From Prunella strophiata (taxonomy: Eukaryota > Chordata > Aves > Passeriformes > Prunellidae), in contig JAZBQD010000014.1 in the NCBI GenBank assembly GCA_036583965.1, positions 49,350,626 through 49,414,625 on the forward strand: DNA of 64,000 nt, written 5' to 3'. A model generated the notes under the pieces. That model was not told the origin of the DNA and did not search any database. It saw only the letters and a program-made list of their open reading frames with translations. How positions within the stretch are numbered: the first letter of the stretch is position 1; each line of letters begins with the position of its first letter. Position numbers and translations under genes: made by a program. Shown piece after piece: positions 11,711 to 21,800 of the stretch.

Positions 11711-14700
11711 AGCTGCCTTTTATTCCCCAGTAGTTGACATAATTTTGAGTTTGAGCTACAAGTCTTTGGTAGCGTACTCTGTATATATTTCAAACATATT
11801 CTTATGGGTTTGAACCTTGTTCAGGTAACAATACCACCTTTTAAGTGAAGGCTAACCTCTTTTAGATCTTCAGATATTTTTATCTGACTATTTCTGTTAG
11901 GACGAATTTAGAACCATACACCCCCTCATATCTGCCAAAATTTATTAATCACATAAGAAAGCTGTCCTGTTTATAACTAAGGGACCCTATGAAGTGACAG
12001 TAAAACCATAATCCATTGTTTCAAGACATGATGGGGCTTGCAGCACTTCCATCAGTGCTTTGTGTAGTTCAAAGAGAGAGGAGCAAACATTTTTCCATGA
12101 ATACTAGTTTTAGTTGCAAGTTCATGGCAACTGCTATCCTTGTACTTTGGCAAACATTTATTTCAACATTCATTCTGCTTTTTACTTTACTCCTACCTTC
12201 ATTCTCTTTTCTAGGATTTTGCTGAAGACACAGCTTCTGGTGGAAGTGGGGAGCAAGTTCTGAGTGTTAGAGCACATGGCTGTTTCTGAGTACATTGCTC
12301 CAAAGTCTCTACCCTTGAGCAAATGATCAGTTGGAAACTGCACAATGGAAACTGCAATATGTTGTTGTACCTGGAATCTCTTCTCCTCAGCTTGTTTTAG
12401 CTTCTGGAGTGCATCTGTTTATATTTTTTCTACTTTGTTTTAAGTTAAGACACTCAAGATACATTAATTGCTTCTCAGAGAGCAGATCAGAACCTGTCTA
12501 AAATACTGAGCTTCTGTCTATTTAAATTTCCATTTATTAAAAATGGAAGTAAAAAATTTGTTATAATGTGTATTTGGAGAGCTCACAGAGTAAGTTAATC
12601 CTATTTAATTTTACTCACATACCTCACCTTGAGTTCAGACTCTGTGTCCTTGCCTTGAAAGACCCTCAAAGTTATGCCCCAAGCTATCTCCCTAACCTTA
12701 CTCCCTGTAGCATTTCTCTTCTTTATGCCCCCAACACCTGTCTTCATTTGTCCCTGATCACTCTCTCCAGGCTTTTTTCCATGCCTGTACATTCCAGCTT
12801 GCACTTCTTTGCCAAGTCACAATCCTACTTTCATTAAAGTCCATTAGCCAAAATAAAAGTAATGCTTTCCTTTCACCAGATATAAAGTAAGGAAAGCCCA
12901 CCCACATCTTGGTCTGAAGTAATAAGCTAGTGTTCCATTTCCTTGGGTCAAAACTACTTGCCCAGGGAAATGACCAGGCAGATAAAACTGCAGGACCTGG
13001 GAGATGATCCTTCTCACAAAAAGAAATTAGAGCAGATTTATATAAATTCTGCCTACATTGCATAGACAGTATCACAGCAGTAAGTAATTTCAATATTTAA
13101 GTGTTTTACATGGCTGCCATTTTAATATAATTTCTATGACCCCTACACAAAGGTATCAGTGCAGCCTGCTGAAATTGCTATTCAAATAGAACAGTAATTC
13201 TCATCTATCTTTAGCAACGTCTCATTAACACAGAGCTAATGAGGGCTAGATTCTGCCATGAGGAAAGTTGACAAAACAGTAAAAAATTCACCAAGAAAAT
13301 AGAGGATTTTTATGTGGCCTTAAGTTTAGTGTCCTTTAAAAAGAGCCTGATCTGTGCTTCTCCCTCAATCTGGGAAGCAGTTGGCTCTGCTCCTTTTGCT
13401 GGAGTTGCTGGCTCCATTTCTGCTCCATATAAGGTTGCCCAGTACTCATCCACCAAGAATCTAGACATCTTTAAACACTACCTGCTGTGGCTAATATCTG
13501 TCCCACATGATCCTGTGTCTGATCCAGGTGCTGGAGAGATGTTTCAATTTGTTTGAGTTCTTTCTAAAATGTAAACTTAATAAAAAAGAAAAGGAATGAA
13601 AAAAAGAAGTAAATCAAGAGAGCATTTCCTAGCTAGAACTCTTTCAGCTGCTGAATTTGAGATTTTTACTTGAGGTTGGATGTGCTCTCTATTCATTCTT
13701 TGCCTCTTTCTACTCAGGAAAACACCAGCAGTGGTGACAGAAAGAGCAGGTCTCTACCTACCCCTACCCCATGGACACAGGCAGGATGTGTTCCACCCAC
13801 TGCAAATGCTACCCAGGCACACTGCAGGGCTTCACAACTTACTCTTTAAATGTTTAATTTCTTTATTAATTATTTACTTATAAAAGTATCATGGCATTTG
13901 AAGACATGCTTCACTGAAAGTCCATCCCAAACTTTATTCATATTGAGATGTGAAAGTGGAAACATAATGCATAACCTTTAAAAGATTAAAATTTTTTTGT
14001 TGGATTTCACTCAAGAAGACCCTCTTCCTTGCATCTTAATACTGCAAAGTAGGTTGGCAGAGAAATAGAGAAAGCACTGCACCAGAAAGTTTGTTTCCTA
14101 ATCCTTTGACAGGCCTTCTATTTTTTTTTTCTCCAGTGTTCTAGAAAATAGACCAAAGTAAGAAATCTCAAACAATGTAAGTGCTAAACTTAGCACTGTC
14201 AGACAGTAAAAGATCAGAGCTATGTGTTGTAGTCTGGACCTGGAACTGCTGTCAAAGATTTTCTAACTAACTCTGCTTAACAGCATGAAAAGATTCAAGG
14301 GGAAACTTGGGGGTTTTTTCTGTTTGCTTTTTAAAGTTGATTAGTCTAGTGGGCATTAAATTTTTCATTATGAAGTTTCCTTTCAGGATAAAATGTTTAT
14401 TTTCAATCTTCGAGAAAAAAAGCTTTTAATCATTCAAAAAGTCTCTTGATTTTTCTAGATTTGGATTGCATATGTTATCTTTTAACCATACACAGGAAGG
14501 TCCCCTAGGAATTGTAGTGTTGTTTGCCAGTATTCCTTGAGGGATTTACAGGAATGCTCACAGCTCTTCCTGCCTCATCAATTATTTTCCTCACAGATTA
14601 AATTTTATTTATATGTATAAAGATTTCTTCTTCTTTTCATGCTATTATTCATTTTCTCATTTGTCCTTATTTCCCTGGTTCATTAAATGATCATGAAGAA

Positions 14701-15299
14701 AGCAACAGCTGTGCTGAAAGCAGCAGGGCTGGGGGAAAGGAATACATTCTTGTCCAGGTTTCTTACTAAAAATATGAAGTAAGGAAAAAAAGAGACTGTC
14801 AAAAAAAGAATAAAAAGGAATTTTGCATTTCAAAAATGACCTGTTTTGTAAAAACCCAACATTATTGTCTACGCATATATTGAAGAATTTTAATATGAAT
14901 GACATCACCTCCTGGATTGATTTCAAGGGCATTTAGAAATGCCACAATTCTTTTAATTTCTCCATAGTGCTGGAATTTTTTTATGATTATTCAGTCTGAG
15001 TTTAGCTGAAGTCAACTGACAAAGAACAATTTCTTCTCAACAAATGGAAGACTTTTCAGCCTTTCAAATATCCAACTCAAACAAAAGTTTGCCAGCAGAG
15101 AAGTGCATGTTTCAATGGTGTCTGTAGGTTGTCTTAAATGGTGTCTGTAGTCCTGAAAAAATTAACAGAATGTATAGCTGAAGTGTAAAGGATACTGGAT
15201 AATGTTTTTTAATCAATGTTTAATCATTACATGCATTCATTGTCTTAGCATTTATGTATAGGGAAAATTTACTTTTCTTCACTATAAGTAGATGTTCTC
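11711..15299. other. Unique DNA between two CR1 copies
   Basis: No gene or repeat family is recognised. The stretch 12640-12810 is pyrimidine-rich on the plus strand, which leaves long purine-coded frames open on the minus strand; these lack an acceptor site and are rejected. A short direct repeat, AATGGTGTCTGTAG, occurs at 15114-15127 and again at 15137-15150. Confidence 0.5.
13221..13243. promoter_or_regulatory. Inverted TAAT-type motif pair
   Basis: CTCATTA at 13221-13227 is mirrored exactly by TAATGAG at 13237-13243 across a nine-base spacer, giving two opposed homeodomain-type cores. The surrounding 13130-13265 block keeps an uncommon CpG and reads like conserved non-coding DNA, but that is an impression, not an alignment. 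Confidence 0.2.
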
Positions 15300-16665
15300 A
15301 CTGTTCCAATTTCTGCTTGTTACTTCTTGATCTGTCACTGGGCACCATTCAGAAGAGTCTGTGTCCACATTCTTAACTTCTACCCCTACCAGGAATTTAT
15401 ACACATGCATAAGATGCCCGTGATCTGTTATCTCTCCAGGCTGAGCAATGCCATCTGTCTCAGCCTCTCTCCACAGCTCACAGGCTCCAACACCTTCATC
15501 ATCTTTGTGCTCTTCACTGGATTTGTTCCACTATGTCCAAGTTCTGCTTATACCAGGAAGCTCAGGATTGGACTCAGCATTCCCTGTGTGACTTTTCTGG
15601 TGCTGAGGAGAGGCAAAGGGTCACAGTCTCAAGCTCCAGGCAATGTGATGCTGTTCCTGACACAGCCCTGGAGAGGCTGTTTGCACTCCTTGCCACAAGA
15701 GCATGTTGCAGGCTCATTGTCCATTCAGATGACCAGAGCCTTCTCTGCAAAGCTGCTTCCCAACCAGTCAGCAGTTGTGTTTCTTCAGGTTACTGCTATC
15801 CCTCTGAATGTCAGCACAAGCATGTGGTTCAATCAGCCATTCCCCTCAGTTTTGTATCACCTACAAACTTGCTGGAGCTGCACTCTGTCCTGTGGTCCAG
15901 GTCATCAGGGAAGATAATGAAACATACTGGCCCTAGTATCAGCCACTGGAGTACACCATTAGTGCCTGGGCTTCCTCTGGACTTCATGCTCCCGATCACA
16001 ACTCTTTGAGCCCAACAGTTTAGCCAGTTTTCAAAACTTATTTAGCCTATATTTCATTCAGTTTGTCTAGGAGGATTTTGTGGGATATACTGCTGTAAAT
16101 CCTTCTGAGGTTGACAATTCAACCCCCTCTCCCTGTATGCACCAACCCAGTCATTTCATTGCAGAAGTATTTTGGGTCCATACTGACAATTCCCACTCAC
16201 CATCTTGTCCTTCCTGTGTTTGGAAATGGTTTCCTGGATTATTTACTCCATTACTTTTGCAGGGATCAAGATGAGGCTAACTGACCTGTAGCTCTGCTAA
16301 GTGCATTTTAGCCCTTCCTAAAGACAGGAGTGATATTTGCTGTCTTCCAGTCCTCAGAAGTCTCCAACATTTGCCATGACCTTTCAAAAATTAATGCAAG
16401 TGATCCTGCAATGACACCAGGTATCCCTCTCACCTCTCACCCTTCCTGGGTGCAGCCCATCAGCTTCTGTGGATTTTACTTTCCTTAAATATTTCCTGAG
16501 CAGATTCCCCTCCACTGAGGGTAAGTCTTTGCTGCAGACTTCCCCTCTGTTCTTAGGGACTTGGAACTCCTGAAGTGTTACCTTTGCTTCAGTAGACACT
16601 GAAGAAAAGAAAAGCCTTGAGTTGTTGGACTTTCCCATGTCCTTTGTCAGCCTGAACCATCCAGC
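15300..16665 (-). mobile_element. CR1 LINE, long internal piece lacking its 3' end
   Basis: The plus strand carries antisense CR1 ORF2 over about 1.35 kb, starting near 'tgtcactgggcaccattcagaagagtctg' and running into the reverse transcriptase core and the linker before it ('ccatgacctttcaaaaattaatgcaag'). The minus-strand frame at 16384-16638 still reads as the segment just upstream of the reverse transcriptase. The active-site motif normally FADD is read here as FVGD (codons over 15856-15867). The element lacks the 3' tail and roughly the last 200 bases of CR1, so the copy was broken or deleted after insertion. There is also a likely internal deletion near 15.8 kb. The plus-strand 196-codon frame at 15327-15917 is only the antisense of this element. 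Confidence 0.85.
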
Positions 16666-16797
16666 AGCTTCTGTGTTTTTCTATAGTATTTTTTTTGGCT
16701 TCTACTTGACGTGTAGATGCCACAGGATGCTGACTTAATTTTCACTTTTACATTTCTGTATTTCTTTACCTAAAAATCTCAAAACAAGAAAGAAAAT

Positions 16798-16857
16798 AAA
16801 AAGGGGGGAAAAAAAGGGGGGGGGGGGGGAAGGAAAAAAAAAAAAGGAAAAAAAAAG
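16798..16857 (+). repeat. 60-base polypurine tract with a G14 run
   Basis: All bases from 16798 to 16857 are purines, including G6 at 16803-16808 and G14 at 16816-16829 within A runs. The tract lies about 130 bases beyond the 5' end of the 15.3-16.7 kb CR1 copy. Such tracts can form triplex or G-quadruplex structures and are often wrong in length in assemblies. Confidence 0.9.
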
Positions 16858-17920
16858 TGGTATGTATTAAATAAGATACAAAATGCTGTAGTGAACCTTA
16901 TATTACCTCTTTTGTGTATGATATAATATTAATGCACTGACTTTACTGTCGATAATCCCTAATATTTGTTAAAATATAGTACTTTGCCCTACTATAATTT
17001 AGTGCTGCTTGCAAAGACTGCATATAGATGTAGAGAGAATTCTGGGATTCCTGAAATCATTTTTAAGTTGTTATACTACACAACCCAATTATTTGTTACA
17101 TTAGTGTGAATAAAAACATTCTACTGTTGTACTGTAAGCACATAATTTGACTTACTAGCATCCAGGATCCCAGATACTGAGTCTCACATAGCTCCTTTAA
17201 ACAAAATAAGAGTTTTACTGACTCTAGTATAACATGTGTGCTTGGATGATATAATTTAAGCAAGCAAATCACACATTTTGGTATCTCCACTCAGAACTGT
17301 AAGGGTCTTGTTAGAAACATTATGAATTTTATCTCAGACACAGCTTTCACAGTCAGTACCACATTCCACTCTCATCAATTTACTTTTCACATCCCCAACA
17401 CTCTGTACACCATTTATCCATTCCCATCTTTTACCCATATTTCCCACTCAGTATGGTCTCTCTCTATTTTTCATCTCCACCTTTTTCCTCTTTTTTTTTC
17501 TGTGTTAACCCTTCATTTTCAGAGATAACAGCTCAACTCAAATAGAAATACTTTCCCTATGGAAAAGTAGCTAGAGAGATGAACATAGGATCTCAACAGA
17601 AATGCTTACATTTCCATAAAGTTAAAGCAGCTTTATTACCCAATGTTCTATGTGCACAGTCATCAGTAGTCTGATTTCCAAAAGATCTGGCGATATTTCA
17701 CTTTCTTATAGTTCCCTTGTAGTCAAGGGAAGGAGGCTGTTGGAGGGCTCTGCTTATATAGAGAGAAATTTTCAGTGAAATGTAATCGTGTCAATTCAAA
17801 TGCAATTTCAGCTGGAAATTTGTCCTTATTGAGAGTAGTTTCACTGGCAAATGGGGGGGTTCTGTCTTTTCAGGCTTCTCAGTCTCAGTGATGAAGTTGT
17901 TTAGGAGACAAGCACACTCC

Positions 17921-17942
17921 TTTTTTTTTTTTTTTTTTTTTT
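17921..17942 (+). repeat. T22 homopolymer
   Basis: A run of 22 T residues. It is not accompanied by a recognisable retrogene or SINE on either side. Confidence 0.9.
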
Positions 17943-18504
17943 AATAGGATAAACTTTTCTCTGTAGTTGACTAAACTGCTGAAATATTTGAGTCACATAT
18001 TGCTACAGTTTAATGAAATAGGATAATATTTTCTCCCCTGCCTTCTTATACTCCTTGTTTCGCCTCATACAACTGTTGATTGTTAGTGTTTTGTATTATA
18101 CACAGTTTGCAATTCATTTTGCACAGAAGTTATTTTCTGCACAAAAAGCAAGAAATAAAAGATGAAGCTCTGTGTCCAGATTATTTGTTCTCAGAAGATG
18201 ACAGACTGTTCAGAAGGTTTTCATGAAATGGATGGTAGAATAGAAATTGTGTCATCTTTCCTAGAATGACTGAGATTACAGTTGCAATACTAAGAAGTTA
18301 GGACTGGCTTGTGAGCCAGTGTAAATCATTACAAATCCTCTTTAGGTGAAAGCTAATAATCAATTTCTACATCAGACTGAAATATTTAAAAAGAAGAGAA
18401 AAAGAAATATCAGCTGCATTAAGAGTTTTACTGGCATTTGAACTAACCAGTACCTTTCAAAAGTCACTATCAAGGTGATGTGCCAAACCAGACTATAACA
18501 AGCC

Positions 18505-18665
18505 ATTTATAAATTAACTTGAGTACACAGCGTGTCCAAGGACCAAATGAATTAATACGAGTCGATACATTTTCACCTTGACATTATGCCACAGGAAGGA
18601 AATAAAACAAAGTTAATCTTAAAATTAATTCAGGCCAGCCTACCAATTAATCAAGTGTAACATCA
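18505..18665. promoter_or_regulatory. Possible conserved non-coding element, ATTA-rich with retained CpGs
   Basis: Four AATTAA/AATTAAT cores occur in about 150 bases (near 18511, 18550, 18624 and 18646), and three CpGs sit within 34 bases (18531, 18558, 18563) in a region where CpG is otherwise scarce. Retained CpG plus clustered homeodomain cores is typical of conserved developmental enhancers, but the inference rests on composition only. Confidence 0.22.
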
Positions 18666-20290
18666 AATAGGCTTTTGGCCTCACACACAGTATGCTGTTT
18701 CTTATCTAATTCTAAAAATAAATGTCCAATCACACACCTTTGATATCCAACAAGTAGATCGAAGGCAGATCCTTTAATTTAGCTATAGATTAGAAGGCAA
18801 GACTAGAAAAGTCCAAGCTACCTGAAGGTCCCTTTTTGTACTCATTTTGCATATTTTTAGTGCCCTGTTGCAGTAACCTTAAGTCCTTTCCCTTTTCACT
18901 AACTGCTTCATTCCCTCCTCTGTGTCAGTGTAAAGATTTAGAGCTGGGCTCAGATTTCACTGTAAAAGCAAAAAACTTTTCTTGCTTCTGAATTCCCCAC
19001 CTTCCAAACTTGGAACCCATTCTTGTGCCTCAGTATCCCTTCTGTCCCCCTGCATACTTCAAGTCTCTTAATGCAAGAATCCCTACCCAGTTTCTTATGC
19101 CTATTCCCAGCCTTTCTGGTACACTTTGTTACATTCTCTTTGCTCCGTTTCCCTCTTTCCTTGCAATTACCTTAAACTTCAGAAATTAGCTTGAACTTGT
19201 TATTGTCCAGGGCAATAGCTGAGTTTTTTTCTGTGAAGGGGAACAACATCAAGAGCAGGGAGTAAGATGTGAGACACAGGGATCAAAAGGTGATGCTTAA
19301 ACCATCAAACCATAGCTGTTCTTACTGTAAAATCGTGAGCAGATGCCAACTGGGAATATGAGGAACAAGTACATTACACATTAGAAGAAATTTTCAAGTG
19401 TGAGAAAATTGTATGGATCCATAAAAGTCTTAATTTGTCAATGTTGAAACACCTTCTTCTGAGGTAATATCTTGCTAATTTTTTTAGTAGTCAAGACAGT
19501 GTTGCTTAGTATGCAGAACTCATTCCTTTCCACAGAACCTCAGTTTTGAATGTCTGGTAGAGGCATGTATTTTTACAGGAAAGAAAAAGTATGAATATTT
19601 TACAAAAGATCAAGTGAAGACAAACTTTGAACCTGGCTGTGCTCTTCACTGTGATGTGTAAGTCTTGTAGTATTTCATCATTAAGGTGAAGAGTATCACC
19701 ACATCTTACTTGTTGTTACTAAAGAAAAATACTGTTTTGAGGAAATTATTCCAATAGCAATAAAATTTTAAAAATAAATAATTCATAAAACGTTTTCAAA
19801 GTTAATTCCTTTATTTTTGCTTTAATGCTAGGCCTAGATGTTCTAACATCCTTATTCAGTCTTTCATCTGCAGCTGAATTTTATGAGAGAAATAAGAAAA
19901 GAGGCTGTTTAAACCATAACCCTAAAATGAGTAAATCAGTTTTACCCAATGCCTTAAGGCTTTATTTTTATAGCTAAAACATCCAGCCCTTCAATTCTAA
20001 TTTTTTTTTTTTCAATTTACCAAGCAAACTACAGAATGCCACAGAATCCAAAAGGCTTTCCAGCTGGCCACCCAAAGAGAAACATAGAGAAGTAACACTC
20101 TTTCTATAGGTACTATCACACCATGTAATATTTTGAAATACTGTTCATATATCAAGAATCTAAAAAGAGCTTTGGCCCATTGACCAAAAGTGGAAAAGAA
20201 AAATGTAAGCCTTATATGTGCATTCAAAAAGAAATAAACTAAACCCAGAAATAGTTGTTTTCTCTACCTAGTAATTATACAAACACATCT

Positions 20291-20296
20291 TTTATT
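20291..20296 (-). terminator. Candidate poly(A) signal for the minus-strand gene
   Basis: The minus strand reads AATAAA here, about 350 bases downstream of the TAA stop at 20645-20647, and is followed by a GT-rich stretch (tgtgtttgt). That spacing would give an ordinary short 3' UTR. AATAAA is common in AT-rich DNA, so the call depends entirely on the exons upstream being real. Confidence 0.25.
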
Positions 20297-20644
20297 TATA
20301 AAAGTGTTCTCTCCTTGACTCCTTGGAGTGCTACATAAATGCTCAGAACAAAAAATGTTGGAAAGAGGCCAGATGGGAAAACAAAATGTCCATCAGAAGT
20401 AGAACAAACAAGAGTGGTGTACTTTAAACTAACATTGCTCTTCAATTCAAACACTGAATTTGCACTCAGGAGTACAGTTCTGCTTTATGGGCCTGCTTGG
20501 ATTTTCACAGTTTCTTTTGCAACAATCTGTCTTGTATTTGATCACAGAAGGCTAATTCTCAGGACCAGGTTATTTTACAAAGTTTATATCAACTTGTTAT
20601 TAAAGGTAAACTAAGTATAAGTAAATTAGGGGACTGGAGATAAA

Positions 20645-20981
20645 TTATCCAGGAGTTCCAGACAGGAAATCTTCACTGTTTCGGGAATTCTTGCTTGGAT
20701 CCATGGGGATCATTTGTTTTTTAATTAGCTGGGAGTAAAGGTGAGAAAAGTTGGGAGGGTTGGAGGCAGCTTTCCCTCCCATAGTAGAAAATTTACATTC
20801 TGTGCTGTATAAATCATCAAGATCATGAAATTAGTACATTTTCATCTGTGGCTGATGGCTTACCTGGTGCTTCATCCACTTGCACAAGCCCCTTTCAAGC
20901 GGGCTTCTCACATCAGCGTGTTTCTTTAGGATCCTGTTTGGTGTGCTCTGCTCAGGACCACGTGGCTTTACTGTTGTCTTG
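20645..20981 (-). CDS. Candidate last two coding exons of an unidentified minus-strand gene
   Basis: On the minus strand, exon A (20981-20864, 118 nt) follows a pyrimidine-rich acceptor 'cccttcctgtcccag' and ends at a strong donor, CAG|GTAAGC. After a 135-bp intron, exon B (20728-20645) follows a strong acceptor 'ttttctcacctttactcccag' and runs 27 codons to TAA. The frame passes through the junction in phase 0. Exon A gives 39 residues, basic, including TPNRILKKHADVRSP and GLCKWMKHQ; exon B ends in NSEDFLSGTPG. Exon A keeps three CpGs (CCACGTGG, CACGCTG, CCCGCTT) in a CpG-poor region. Seen: splice sites, open frames, CpG. Inferred: a real gene end. I do not recognise the protein and assign no function. 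A spurious splice-site pair remains possible: by rough estimate the chance is not negligible in 64 kb. Confidence 0.4.
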
Positions 20982-21800
20982 CTGGGACAGGAAGGGCTGA
21001 GCCCAGAAAATATCACAATATCACTCCTTGAGAGTCAAGGACCTAGGCCTGCTGAATAACCCAGATCATGCCAGGACAGCTTCAGCTGGCTGTGATTAAA
21101 TGCAAATTATAATGGTGGAGAGGAAATATGTGTAGCTAAGTCAGGTCAGTAATGCTTCCAGCCTCTCAGCAACTTCAGCCATGACTTGTGTTCCTCAGCA
21201 GGCATCATCCTAGCATCTGGAGGAATGTACCCTTCCTCTGTTTAAAAGCCACAGTAGGAAGAATATCTAAAGGAATGTAGGAGACATGAGCTCTTCCCTG
21301 GCAGATGCAGGTGCCTTGGACTCCACAAACTGTAGTTTCTTGCTTGGTGGAACGTATTCCTTTTTCTGTAAATATTAAGGAGTGAAGGGCAGGCTTATGG
21401 CTCATCTGTGTAGAATTTCCCCAGGGAGTGGCAGCCCAAGTTCAAACCTCTGTGTCAATTGTTAGATAATTACTTAGACAAAACAGAGCTGCTCCAGGAA
21501 GATAAATCTAAGTATATCCTTAAAGAACAGAAAATCAGAGGGGAGATAATATACAGAAAAGGGCAGGAAATAGGAGTTTAAGACTGCAGCAAAGCAGTTC
21601 TGCTGGGATTTAAGGTGGCTGTGCTGAAGCCAAGCCAAGAGGCATCACTGAGCAGGCAGCCTGTGTAGCTGCCCCTCCTGCCCAGCCGTGCTGCTGCCCA
21701 GCTGCATGCACACACCAGGGCTAGCTGGGCATTGAGAACAGCTCTCACAGATGGACAAGAGAGTGGACAGGCTGGGCACATTCCTGAATCCAGTCCTTAA
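20982..21800. other. GC-richer island upstream of the candidate last exons
   Basis: This stretch is richer in G+C than its surroundings. The minus strand has two further open, coding-like segments: 21365 down to about 21268 after the acceptor 'ccttaatatttacag' (32 codons including EYVPPSKKLQFVESK, then TAG), and from about 21238 after 'ttttaaacag' (30 codons including EEGYIPPDARMM, then TGA). Neither is followed by a usable donor, and they lie in different frames, so they cannot be spliced into the exons below. They may be remnants of a decayed exon, alternative last exons, or chance. The 21570-21780 part has no support beyond composition. Confidence 0.25.

Larger units (their letters stand above)
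16858..20290. other. AT-rich unique DNA
   Basis: No gene or transposon is recognised. T22 lies at 17921-17942 and T13 at 20002-20014. The stretch 19000-19170 is pyrimidine-rich. A block at 18480-18740 is listed separately as a possible conserved non-coding element. A phrase near 18880-18950 loosely resembles a MIR core but is too weak to call. Confidence 0.5.

Noticed and set aside
12601..12804. Minus-strand frame ending at a donor-like AAG|GTGAGG
   Set aside because: Purine-rich throughout, with no polypyrimidine acceptor upstream; open because of base composition.
15327..15917. 196-codon plus-strand open frame, the longest in the window
   Set aside because: It is the antisense of the CR1 copy on the minus strand and has no independent protein character.
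17921..17942. T22 as the tail of a processed pseudogene on the minus strand
   Set aside because: Sequence next to it shows no gene-like frame or known mRNA.
18870..18950. Plus-strand MIR core
   Set aside because: A few words match (gtaacctta, ctctgtgtcag) but the order and spacing are poor.
20030..20062. acagaatgccacagaatcc as a CR1 antisense tail
   Set aside because: No CR1 3' UTR sequence follows; a short chance likeness.
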